NCBI GenBank assembly: GCA_900320025.1
Contig: ONQW01000035.1
Coordinates: 1 to 35,489 of the forward strand
Reading direction: 5' to 3'
DNA length: 35,489 nucleotides
Origin: an uncultured Lachnospiraceae bacterium
Lineage (GTDB): Bacteria; Bacillota; Clostridia; Lachnospirales; Lachnospiraceae
A program made the position numbers and the translations under genes. Positions 1 to 6,570 of this stretch are shown piece by piece. Numbering within the stretch: position 1 is the first letter of the stretch; every line of letters starts with the position of its first letter. The notes beneath the pieces were generated by a model, which saw only the letters and a program-made list of their open reading frames with translations, was not told where the DNA came from and made no database searches.

Positions 1-362
1 TGCGACTAAGCCCAGGTAAAACTTGCTGTAGTTCTTTGAACGGAGTGCCAACAGCATTGTTCTCACGAATATGTTTTAAAAGCAATTCTTTGTTCGTATT
101 CCGATCCAAGCCAACGCGCCTTGTATGTATGCCCGCCTTTCCAGTCGCTGCATACAGGCTTCTGGCAAGGACATATTTTTTATGGCCGATATGTTCGACA
201 ATACCCATGTCTGTCAGGCGTGGTAGCCGATCCTGCATTTTTTTATTCAACGTCTGCCCATGATACAGTGCATTCGAACAAAACGTATATCATCCGTGAA
301 ATACTCGTCATCCGTATTTTCTCTGCGCCTGACGAATACCGGAATGTCCGTCTGCGCAGAAA
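1..362 (-). pseudogene. Remnant of an AlbA_2/Schlafen-type ATP-binding protein C-terminus, frameshifted, cut by the window edge
   Basis: Reading the minus strand leftward, one frame gives a protein-like stretch containing DIPVFVRRRENTDDEYF and DDIRFVRMHC from about 361 to 265. It then stops, and a second frame continues as LNKKMQDRLPRL, GHKKYVLARSLY, GLDRNTNKELLLKHIREN and ELQQVLPGLSR to the window edge. Together these resemble the C-terminal wing and helix-turn-helix of AlbA_2-domain (COG2865-like) putative ATP-binding or transcriptional regulators. The frame switch falls around 250-270. The 5' side runs into the stop of the GGDEF gene with no start codon or AlbA_2 domain, so the piece is both 5'-truncated and frameshifted. 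The family is assigned from memory of conserved blocks, so it is moderately supported. That this is a decayed remnant is firmer. Confidence 0.55.
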
Positions 363-1301
363 CTAACTCTCATCTGTCTCAGTAAAATCCGTCACGATCT
401 GGTCCGCATCCTGTCTCTTGGCCAGGAACATATACCGGTCTGCGCGGGAGATGATCGACTTAATATTGTCCCCGCTCCGCACTACTGTGATGCCGATTGC
501 CGCCTGGCAGGCCACCTGCTTTCCGTCCACCTCCACCTCCGTACGGTTGGATATCTGCAGGAACCGCTCTGCCGCGCTTTCGATCTCATCGGGACACCTG
601 AGATGCAGAAGACCCACGAATTCATCCCCGCCCCAGCGGCAGAACCGGTCGGTTTTCCTTCCGTATTTTCGAAGCGCAAGTCCCAGCTCCCGCAGCAGAC
701 TGTCCCCCACGCCATGTCCATAATGGTTGTTGATATCATGAAAACGATCGATATCCACAAACAGGACCGCGAAAAGATGTCCGGTTCGCTGGTACAGCTC
801 AAGCTCTTCCGTGATACAGGCTTCCATGTACCTTCTGCCCGGCAGACAGGTGAGTGGATCCCGGGTTGCCACCTCATAGATATCTCTCACCATGTTGTCC
901 TCGTAGGAATCGGCCCCCAGAGGAAGAAACAATGCCGCCAGCTCCGTGATTCTACCCTGCGCATCGCGCAGAGGCACGAGTGTATTACGGACCAGAAGAT
1001 TCTCCCCATCCTTTTTGTGAATGAACATCTGCATAGTCTGTGCCTGCCCGGAATAAAAAGCTGCCAGAGCCGGACAGTTGCTTCCTTCGATCTGATCTCC
1101 ATTCACGAAAGAGCAGCCAAATGGCAGGTCAACGCAGCGTTTTCCCACAACCTCCTGGAAACGGTATCCGAGAAGGCGCTCCGCTTCCTGATTCCAGTAC
1201 AGCACTGTCTGATCCGGCTGCAGGATATAGCTGCCGAAGGGAATCTCGTCCAGAAACTGCTCCAGTCGGCTGCCCAGCGGTTCTGCCTGATTTTGATCCA
1301 T
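363..1301 (-). CDS. PAS-GGDEF diguanylate cyclase
   Basis: A 312-residue predicted diguanylate cyclase, which makes c-di-GMP from two GTP. A PAS-like sensor domain occupies about residues 13-130 (LDEIPFGSYILQPD, then GYRFQEVVGKR). The GGDEF domain follows from about 145, with DPLTCLPGRRYME, the metal/substrate segment VDIDRFHDINNHYGHGVGD at 182-200, and an intact GGDEF active-site motif at 224-228. An RxxD product-inhibition (I-site) motif, RKTD at 215-218, sits exactly five residues before GGDEF, so feedback inhibition is likely. No transmembrane segment or signal peptide is visible, so the protein is probably cytosolic and senses an internal ligand through PAS. Start ATG is preceded by TAGGAG. 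It stands alone, followed immediately by a remnant gene. No EAL/HD-GYP partner is in the window. Confidence 0.9.
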   Translation of the reverse strand: MDQNQAEPLGSRLEQFLDEIPFGSYILQPDQTVLYWNQEAERLLGYRFQEVVGKRCVDLPFGCSFVNGDQIEGSNCPALAAFYSGQAQTMQMFIHKKDGENLLVRNTLVPLRDAQGRITELAALFLPLGADSYEDNMVRDIYEVATRDPLTCLPGRRYMEACITEELELYQRTGHLFAVLFVDIDRFHDINNHYGHGVGDSLLRELGLALRKYGRKTDRFCRWGGDEFVGLLHLRCPDEIESAAERFLQISNRTEVEVDGKQVACQAAIGITVVRSGDNIKSIISRADRYMFLAKRQDADQIVTDFTETDES

Positions 1302-1324
1302 GTTCTGACACTCCTAGAAGTCTT

Positions 1325-1330
1325 ATTATA
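1325..1330 (-). promoter_or_regulatory. Candidate -10 element (TATAAT) for the GGDEF gene
   Basis: A perfect TATAAT on the minus strand lies about 24 nt upstream of the diguanylate cyclase start. No good -35 hexamer is seen at 16-18 nt, so the promoter call is tentative. Confidence 0.35.
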
Positions 1331-1741
1331 ATATGATTTCCCAGGTCACCGATAAACGCCTCGTTTCGTGCCCTATAGGCAAGACACTCGCCTTATATAG
1401 CCATATGATATCCTTCATTGCCCTTATCTTCCAGGTTTTATGAGATAAGGCGGCCCCACCGTCATCTCGTGTGCCGCACCCGATGATGAGCGGTCGCAAG
1501 GAGCCATCCTCTGCAGGCAGGCTTGCATCATGGCTTCTGTTCCGTCGCCTTCGCAAAAGGCCCCGGCTGCAAAATCAATCACAGCCGGGACCTCTTCCTC
1601 ATGATCCATTCAGAATAACACCGCTTTTTCACTCGCTGTATTCCGCCAGAATATCTAGTCTGACGGAGCGTCCCTGAAGGTTTTAAATTCCATACTGACT
1701 GGTGGATTTTGTGACCTTTTCAACATGGGATTTACTCCCGT
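1331..1741. other. Gene-free spacer with a doubtful 61-codon minus-strand ORF
   Basis: No recognisable gene lies between the diguanylate cyclase and the aldo-keto reductase. A short minus-strand ORF at 1424-1609 (begins MDHEEEVPAVIDF, ends PPYLIKPGR) has fairly protein-like composition. It has no clear ribosome binding site and matches no family I know. It could be another fragment in this eroded region. Confidence 0.35.
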
Positions 1742-2614
1742 TTATTCATTGTTTTCCAAAAATGATATCTCCTCTTTCCCGAGCGGATGGTTTGCCGCTG
1801 CCACGTTTCCGGGCAGACGCCTGGGGTTGGTCGTGCTCATGACGGCATATACATTCATGTCGCTTCCGAAGAGATAACGAAGTGCAATATCCGTCACGCT
1901 CGTGCCATACTTCTCCGCCAGGATTTCCGCGTTTATCAGCCGCTTCATGTTCTCTTCGCAGAGATATCCCTTCTGCCCGGGGCCGTCCAGCACTCTCTCC
2001 GCGCCCTCATAATCGAAAGCCTTGAACTTGCCGCTAAAAAAGCCGCGGGCTAGGCTGGAATAGGCAATGAGGGGCATCTGATTGGCAGCATACCAGGCAC
2101 GTGCGCCTGCGTTCTCAGGACCGGTAACTGTCACGCAGCCGCCGCCCCATGGATCGCATATTTGATGAGCCAGTCCATAGTTTGGGCTGGAGACCGAGAA
2201 ACCCTCAAGGCCCCTGGATTCCGCATAGGCGTTGGCCTCTGCGATGCGCTCATGCGTCCAGTTGGAAACGCCGAATACGCGGATCTTTCCTTTCTGTTTA
2301 CACTCGTTCAGGGTATCAATGATCTCTGAGACCGGAGTATCGGGATCGTCCCGATGGAGCAGATAAATGTCGATATAGTCAACATCCAGAGTTTTCAGAC
2401 TTTTCTCCATTTCGGAGAGGATCACTGTTCTGTTGACACAGACCTCGCCTTTGAGATTCACGTTGCCGCACTTGGTCAGCAGCACGATCTTATCCCGGTT
2501 GTTGCGCTCGCGGATCCACTTCCCAAGGCTTTTTTCCGCAAGCCCATAGCCGCGGGCGCAGTCAAAGGCGTTGATTCCCAACGCCAGCACCGCATCCAGC
2601 AGGGCGTTGACGTC
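1742..2614 (-). pseudogene. Aldo/keto reductase half of a split fusion gene
   Basis: NADPH-dependent aldo/keto reductase fold. The conserved catalytic tetrad is visible: Asp and Tyr in INAFDCARGYGLAEKSLG, Lys in VLLTKCGN, His in IDIYLLHRDDP. The reading frame is open upstream of the first usable start (GTG at 2588-2590) as DVNALLDAVLALG, directly back to a TGA at 2615-2617. The missing first strand of the barrel, RIFFGTAIRPMLTG, is encoded in the same frame as the last residues of the upstream isomerase-like gene. The reductase is therefore the 3' half of one long gene, cut by a single stop codon. Translation from the GTG would lack the first beta strand and probably not fold. It is most simply a pseudogene half, or the product of readthrough or a sequencing error. 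Confidence 0.7.
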
Positions 2615-3556
2615 TCAGCCCGTCAGCATGGGCCGGATCGCCGTGCCGAAAAAGATGCGGGAGACAGGCTTGTCCAGTCCCGGGATAGTCCCATAGGGCG
2701 GTCGGATCTCTTCTCCCTCCCAATAGGCCCGAATGTTTCTCACATAAGTATCCAGATACAGGCTGTGCTCCTCGCCGTGGACACCTGCTTTCGCCATGTA
2801 TTCCACGCAGCAGACACCATCATAGCCGTCCGCTTTCAGCTTTTCCACGAAGGGTCGCAGCGGTATGATGCCGGAGCCTGTAGCTACGGTAAGGATGCTC
2901 TCGCCGTTTTGGCAGACCTCGGCGCGAGGAATATTTCCCCGCACCACATCTTTCAGGTGCACGCGGCGGACGCGGTCTTTCAGCATTTCCCATGTGGTCA
3001 GAATATTGCAGTCCGGCTCGGCAACCAGAAAATTGGCCGTGTCAAACACGAAGCCCAGTCCCGGCACCGCGTCCAGAATGGCGCGGCAATCAGTGGAGGA
3101 GGAAAGCGGTTTATGAGGCTGGGGCGCATCCTCGAACAGGATTTCAATCCCGTACTCTTGGCCGCGCTCTGACGCGATGGTGAAAAGCTCGATCACGCGG
3201 CGCAGCTGTTCTTCCCGGCGCAGCTGTTTGCAGACCTTTGTATCAAAGATCCCTGCTGTGATCATCAATTTATCAGCCCCAATCGTCTCACAGGCCTTGA
3301 AGGCCTTTTCCAGACTGGCAGTGTAACGCTCCACTCCCTGACAAAAAGGCAGGGCCGCGATCAGGCATCCGCAGCGGACACCTGAGTTGGCAAAGGCCTT
3401 TTTCAGCGCCTTGACACCGTAGAGCCGCAGCTCAGCCTCCTGAAGATCCAATTCTTCAATCCCGTTTTCCTTTGCTATGCGGCACAGCGTTTCTGCGTCC
3501 ATTCGATGCGTCAGCACATCGCCCATGAAAGAAAAGGTCAACAGCGAAAGCTTCAT
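2615..3556 (-). CDS. Sugar phosphate isomerase/epimerase-like TIM barrel (N-terminal part of an interrupted fusion with an aldo/keto reductase)
   Basis: A 313-residue product. Residues 1-280 or so match the xylose-isomerase-like TIM barrel family (AP endonuclease family 2). Acidic and His metal-ligand positions are recognisable in EILFEDAPQPH, FVFDTANFL, RRVHLKDV and CCVEYMAKAG. Start ATG is preceded by GGAGGA. The last residues (about 296-313, SRIFFGTAIRPMLTG) are not part of this barrel. They are the usual beginning of an aldo/keto reductase, whose body continues in frame past the terminating TGA. The isomerase domain itself looks complete and could function alone. Substrate is unknown; such pairs usually act on sugars or inositols. 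Confidence 0.8.
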   Translation of the reverse strand: MKLSLLTFSFMGDVLTHRMDAETLCRIAKENGIEELDLQEAELRLYGVKALKKAFANSGVRCGCLIAALPFCQGVERYTASLEKAFKACETIGADKLMITAGIFDTKVCKQLRREEQLRRVIELFTIASERGQEYGIEILFEDAPQPHKPLSSSTDCRAILDAVPGLGFVFDTANFLVAEPDCNILTTWEMLKDRVRRVHLKDVVRGNIPRAEVCQNGESILTVATGSGIIPLRPFVEKLKADGYDGVCCVEYMAKAGVHGEEHSLYLDTYVRNIRAYWEGEEIRPPYGTIPGLDKPVSRIFFGTAIRPMLTG

Positions 3557-3587
3557 AGATTATTCCTCCAGCATGCGCCGAATATTC

Positions 3588-3690
3588 TCATAACCAGGCA
3601 GGAATCATCACAGTGTATGTTACACCTTTTTCGGTCTTCTCCCAACCGCTCTTTACCTCGCCATGCAGGCTCTTCATTCCGTTTACACAC
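3588..3690 (-). pseudogene. Possible glycosidase C-terminal scrap (GH78-like)
   Basis: A minus-strand frame without a start codon reads NGMKSLHGEVKSGWEKTEK and then GVTYTVMIPAWL before a TGA. This resembles the C-terminal beta-sandwich end of alpha-L-rhamnosidases (G..S.YGE..S.W......Y.V.IPAN). It is only about 33 residues and is assigned from memory. It fits the other truncated carbohydrate-related genes on both sides. Confidence 0.3.
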
Positions 3691-3699
3691 GATCTCTGT

Positions 3700-3723
3700 G
3701 TCATGTGCCTGGCGGCACATGAC
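3700..3723. repeat. Perfect 10-bp inverted repeat with a 4-nt loop
   Basis: GTCATGTGCC and its exact reverse complement flank TGGC. Neither strand shows a T-tract after the stem, so it may be an operator or an old terminator. It lies just downstream of the hydrolase/GH94 chimera. Confidence 0.6.
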
Positions 3724-3767
3724 AACAGCAAAGCTGGAGGATTAGACTTTTCATGTCTCCATCTCAT

Positions 3768-4316
3768 TTAGGACCCCATGGTTACATGAACACTTGCTTT
3801 TGATCGACCGCTCAGGATTGTTTCTGTCAGAAGCGGTGCGTTCTCCCGGCCGACTCTTTCCCCATCGACCCGTATTTCTTTGACCCCGTGCTGAACGTGA
3901 TCGGGGTTCTCCACCCGGATCGGCACCGGAAACCGGTACTGCGGTGCCAGGGCATAATCCGCATTCACAAGAATGTACCCCGCTTTCACAATGGCTTCCA
4001 GCTTCCCCACGCCACCTCCGCCGGTCTGCATCGGATCGCCGGAGGACTTATTGCCAAAAATGAAACCGCCGCCGTGAAAGTAGACTACCACCGGCCGTTT
4101 CTTCCCGCTGTCATCGGGATACCAGATATCCGCGTAGCTGTTGGGCCAGGTCTCCCCGTACTTGACGTCGCTGCGGCAGATCATTCCATTTCCCAGCTTC
4201 TTCACCTCCGGCTCATGCCAGGGTTCCCACTCATTGGGCTTGTGTCCCTTGTGGAATTTTGCATAGACCGCTTTCTGGATGAGCGTACATTTCAGATCGT
4301 TCAGCCATTTCCCCAT
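3768..4316 (-). pseudogene. Chimeric ORF: alpha/beta-hydrolase N-terminus joined to a GH94 glycoside-phosphorylase C-terminus
   Basis: The first ~133 residues are a hormone-sensitive-lipase-type alpha/beta hydrolase, with the oxyanion-hole motif HGGGF (residues 81-85 from the chosen start) and the strand ILVNADYALAPQYRFPVP. The nucleophile GxSxG region, catalytic Asp and His that should follow are absent. The frame instead continues as IRVENPDHVQHGVKEIRVDG and ends SKASVHVTMGS, which resembles the extreme C-terminus of GH94 cellobiose/chitobiose phosphorylases (NP..V..GV..I.VDG ... V.VTMG). The junction is near 3912-3926. An esterase function is excluded by the missing nucleophile, and a phosphorylase function by the missing catalytic barrel. 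ATG at 4314-4316 is preferred over the TTG two codons upstream because AAAGGA is 8 nt before it. Confidence 0.65.
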
Positions 4317-4349
4317 GTTCAAAGTCCTTTCTCTGCTTTTCTGAAATTT

Positions 4350-4369
4350 ATTATACGTTTCGCACGAAA
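4350..4369 (-). promoter_or_regulatory. Candidate -10 (TATAAT) next to a 12-bp palindrome upstream of the hydrolase chimera
   Basis: On the minus strand TATAAT (4350-4355) is immediately preceded by TTTCGTGCGAAA (4358-4369), a palindrome with a 2-nt centre that would cover the promoter spacer. This is a plausible repressor operator in the divergent region shared with the AraC gene. No convincing -35 is seen. Confidence 0.4.
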
Positions 4370-4405
4370 TAAAAAATGCCCCCCATACTTTACATTATTA
4401 ATGGG

Positions 4406-4435
4406 TTGATTTTTACTTTTTGGGGAAGATATGAT
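4406..4435 (+). promoter_or_regulatory. Candidate sigma-A promoter for the AraC-family gene
   Basis: TTGATT (4406-4411) and TATGAT (4430-4435) are separated by 18 nt, about 45 nt before the selected GTG start. Confidence 0.5.
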
Positions 4436-4480
4436 TTACTTGTAACAGGAAAAATTTCCAAGCATGAATGGAGGAGTATT

Positions 4481-5521
4481 GTGGCAAACTATAATCATCT
4501 GATTCGGGAATTATCCCGGTTGGATTCCTATGAGAAAGCGGGATTGGATTCCTTCCGCCGAACAGGAACTATGCTTCGCCACGGTCAGTATTTATACCTG
4601 ACAATGCATGGAACCGACCGGCATACTCTGGAAACCATCAATGATCCGCCTGCTCTTCGGGAGCAGGGGCAGATCGTGGCCTCTTTTCATGAGAGATACG
4701 GAAATACCGGCCTGACGGTGAAGGACTTCATGCCGCCTGATATGAATGTTGCGATAGAAAAGCTGCTCCGTTATATTGAGATACCTCCCCACTCACACGA
4801 GTTTATCGAATGTGCCCATGTGCTGCGGGGCAGCTGCATACATCGCGTCGGAGAAAACGAGGTGATTCAGCAGGAAGGAAGCTTTATTCTCATCCCGGTT
4901 CCGACGAGACACCAGCTCATTGCTGTTGGTGACTCATTGTGTCTTACTATAAAAATTCGGCTCAGCCACTTCATAAAGATGAGCATCCCGCATCTTCCCT
5001 CCATGGCATATCCGATCAGCTTTCAATGCGGTAAGGATCCTGCCGCCGAAAGTATGCTGCTCTTTCTATACGAGCAGCAAAGTCTTGCCATGCCTTATCA
5101 AAAGGAACTCATGGAATCGACGGTAGCAAGTCTCATCACCTATATCCTTCAGCGATATATGGACACGATGCAGCCGCTATACAGTATTGCTCTCAGGGAC
5201 CAGCAGATACTCGACATGGTCAATTATATGTACAATCACTACCGCACGGTTACGCTCCATGACCTGGCTGCAGAATTCCATTACAATGAATCCTATCTGA
5301 GCCGCATGTTTCAGGAGCACACCGGACGGTCCTTTTCAGAGACTGTCAAAGATTTTAAACTACGAAAAGCCGCGGAACTACTGAAAACGAAGGACTGGAA
5401 ATTGGATCAGATCTGCGAAGAGATCGGCTATAAAGATACACGGCAGTTTATCCGCAGTTTTAAAGATATGTACGGGATCACACCGGACCGATTCCGGAAG
5501 AGTGTTCAAATCGCCCCATAA
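4481..5521 (+). CDS. AraC-family transcriptional regulator with cupin-type sensor domain
   Basis: A 346-residue regulator. The start is taken as GTG because GGAGG lies 7-8 nt upstream; the longer frame back to 4376 crosses the promoter. The middle third is a cupin-like ligand domain (IPPHSHEFIECAHVLRG, then EGSFILIPVPTRHQL). The C-terminal ~100 residues are a two-helix-turn-helix AraC domain: LHDLAAEFHYNESYLSRMF, then LDQICEEIGYKDTRQF and MYGITPDRFRK. Members usually activate nearby carbohydrate-use genes in response to a sugar. The divergent neighbour is a broken hydrolase/phosphorylase chimera, so its natural target may have been lost by deletion. Base composition is visibly more AT-rich than the exporter and phosphate genes to the right. 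Confidence 0.88.
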   Translation: MANYNHLIRELSRLDSYEKAGLDSFRRTGTMLRHGQYLYLTMHGTDRHTLETINDPPALREQGQIVASFHERYGNTGLTVKDFMPPDMNVAIEKLLRYIEIPPHSHEFIECAHVLRGSCIHRVGENEVIQQEGSFILIPVPTRHQLIAVGDSLCLTIKIRLSHFIKMSIPHLPSMAYPISFQCGKDPAAESMLLFLYEQQSLAMPYQKELMESTVASLITYILQRYMDTMQPLYSIALRDQQILDMVNYMYNHYRTVTLHDLAAEFHYNESYLSRMFQEHTGRSFSETVKDFKLRKAAELLKTKDWKLDQICEEIGYKDTRQFIRSFKDMYGITPDRFRKSVQIAP

Positions 5522-5585
5522 ATATAATACAAATGATCAAATCGCCGATGTTTATAAGAATCCGGAACCACTGGGAGAACCGCTC

Positions 5586-6278
5586 ATGAGGAGTCAGAAG
5601 AACAGCATTCCGCCAAATTCGTCCGCGAGCGAAGCCATGAAGCTGCGTCTTGCAATCGCCCTGCGGAACTGCATAGGAACGACCGCGCTCGAAAACATCT
5701 CTGTCAGACAGATCTGCGGGGAGAGTGGCGTCTCCCGACAGACGTTCTACCGGCATTTTCTGGACAAATACGATCTCATCAACTGGTATTTTGACAGACT
5801 GCTCGCCGAGAGCTTCGCGCGGATGGGCGAGGGGCAGACGGTTCTGGACGGTCTCATCCGGAAATTCCGGTTCATCCAGGCGGAACGGACATTCTTCACA
5901 GCTGCGTTTCGAAGCGACCATCAGAACAGCCTGAGGGATCACGATTTTCAGATGATCTACCACTTCTATCTCCGGAGAATCGCGCTGTGGCAGGATCATG
6001 CACGTGACAGAGACAGCCGCCCGCCTGTGGCTGTGGATACCTGGACGGGACGCGCCGCCGCGGAAGCCGGACTCGGCTCAGCGTCCGACGACGAGAGCTC
6101 CGTGGATGAAGAGACCAGAACGCTCCTCGAGATGTACTGCTCCGCATCCATCTATATGACCGTCCGATGGGTGCTCGGCGGCATGCGGAAGAGTCCGGAA
6201 GAGCTTGCAAAACTCATGATCTCAGCCATGCCGGAAAAAATCGTGCGGATCTTCACTGCAGTCGGGCTTCTTGAGTAA
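5586..6278 (+). CDS. TetR-family transcriptional regulator
   Basis: A 230-residue regulator with an N-terminal TetR helix-turn-helix (LENISVRQICGESGVSRQTF followed by YRHFLDKYDLINWYF). Its C-terminal ligand/dimer domain has a divergent segment around residues 135-165 rich in Asp, Arg, Ser and Ala. The start is placed at the ATG with GGGAG 8 nt upstream, not at the longer in-frame start at 5502 that overlaps the AraC gene end. It lies upstream of the FucO-like oxidoreductase on the same strand with a 292-nt gap that holds a perfect 15-bp inverted repeat. Control of that enzyme is therefore inferred. The ligand is unknown. Confidence 0.85.
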   Translation: MRSQKNSIPPNSSASEAMKLRLAIALRNCIGTTALENISVRQICGESGVSRQTFYRHFLDKYDLINWYFDRLLAESFARMGEGQTVLDGLIRKFRFIQAERTFFTAAFRSDHQNSLRDHDFQMIYHFYLRRIALWQDHARDRDSRPPVAVDTWTGRAAAEAGLGSASDDESSVDEETRTLLEMYCSASIYMTVRWVLGGMRKSPEELAKLMISAMPEKIVRIFTAVGLLE

Positions 6279-6354
6279 CAGTCAAAAGTGACGTTCAGAT
6301 AACCACCTGGTCATTTTCCACAAGTGTAACATTGAAAATTTGTTGCATTTTAAA

Positions 6355-6396
6355 GCAAAATAAGTGACATGTTTATGAATGTGTCACTTATTTTGC
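6355..6396. promoter_or_regulatory. Perfect 15-bp inverted repeat, probable operator for the TetR protein
   Basis: GCAAAATAAGTGACA (6355-6369) is repeated exactly in reverse complement at 6382-6396 with a 12-nt AT-rich spacer. The arms are AT-rich and no T-run follows, so an operator fits better than a terminator. It sits between the TetR gene and the FucO-like gene, well upstream of the latter's ribosome binding site. Confidence 0.55.
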
Positions 6397-6433
6397 AGTT
6401 CCCTGCCTGATACACTGAAGACAGCGATTGCAG

Positions 6434-6556
6434 ATGTACTGCGGCGGTTACGCCGCAAACGGCGATGAATACATGGCTCTTAAAAAGGCGGATACTTCCG
6501 ATCTCAGCGCAGGGAGGAGCTTTCATGGGCTGCCGTCGCAGTGCAGGCTGGAATAA
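6434..6556 (+). CDS. Possible 40-residue leader ORF ahead of fucO
   Basis: ATG to TAA encodes 40 residues (starts MYCGGYAANGDEYMALKKAD, ends SQCRLE). The stop lies just before the AAGGAGG of the next gene. A GC-rich hairpin with arms GCGGCG and CGCCGC (6441-6456) falls within codons 3-8. No strong Shine-Dalgarno precedes the ATG and no family is recognised. It may be a leader peptide, a remnant, or chance. Confidence 0.25.
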   Translation: MYCGGYAANGDEYMALKKADTSDLSAGRSFHGLPSQCRLE

Positions 6557-6570
6557 AAGGAGGAAGAACA

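Noticed and set aside
2580..2617. TGA as selenocysteine codon with a following hairpin
   Set aside because: The site is outside the reductase catalytic residues, the stem is only 6 bp, and no selenoprotein genes are in view. Kept only as something to exclude.
6355..6396. Intrinsic terminator after the TetR gene
   Set aside because: The stem is AT-rich and no T-tract follows on either strand immediately after the arms.
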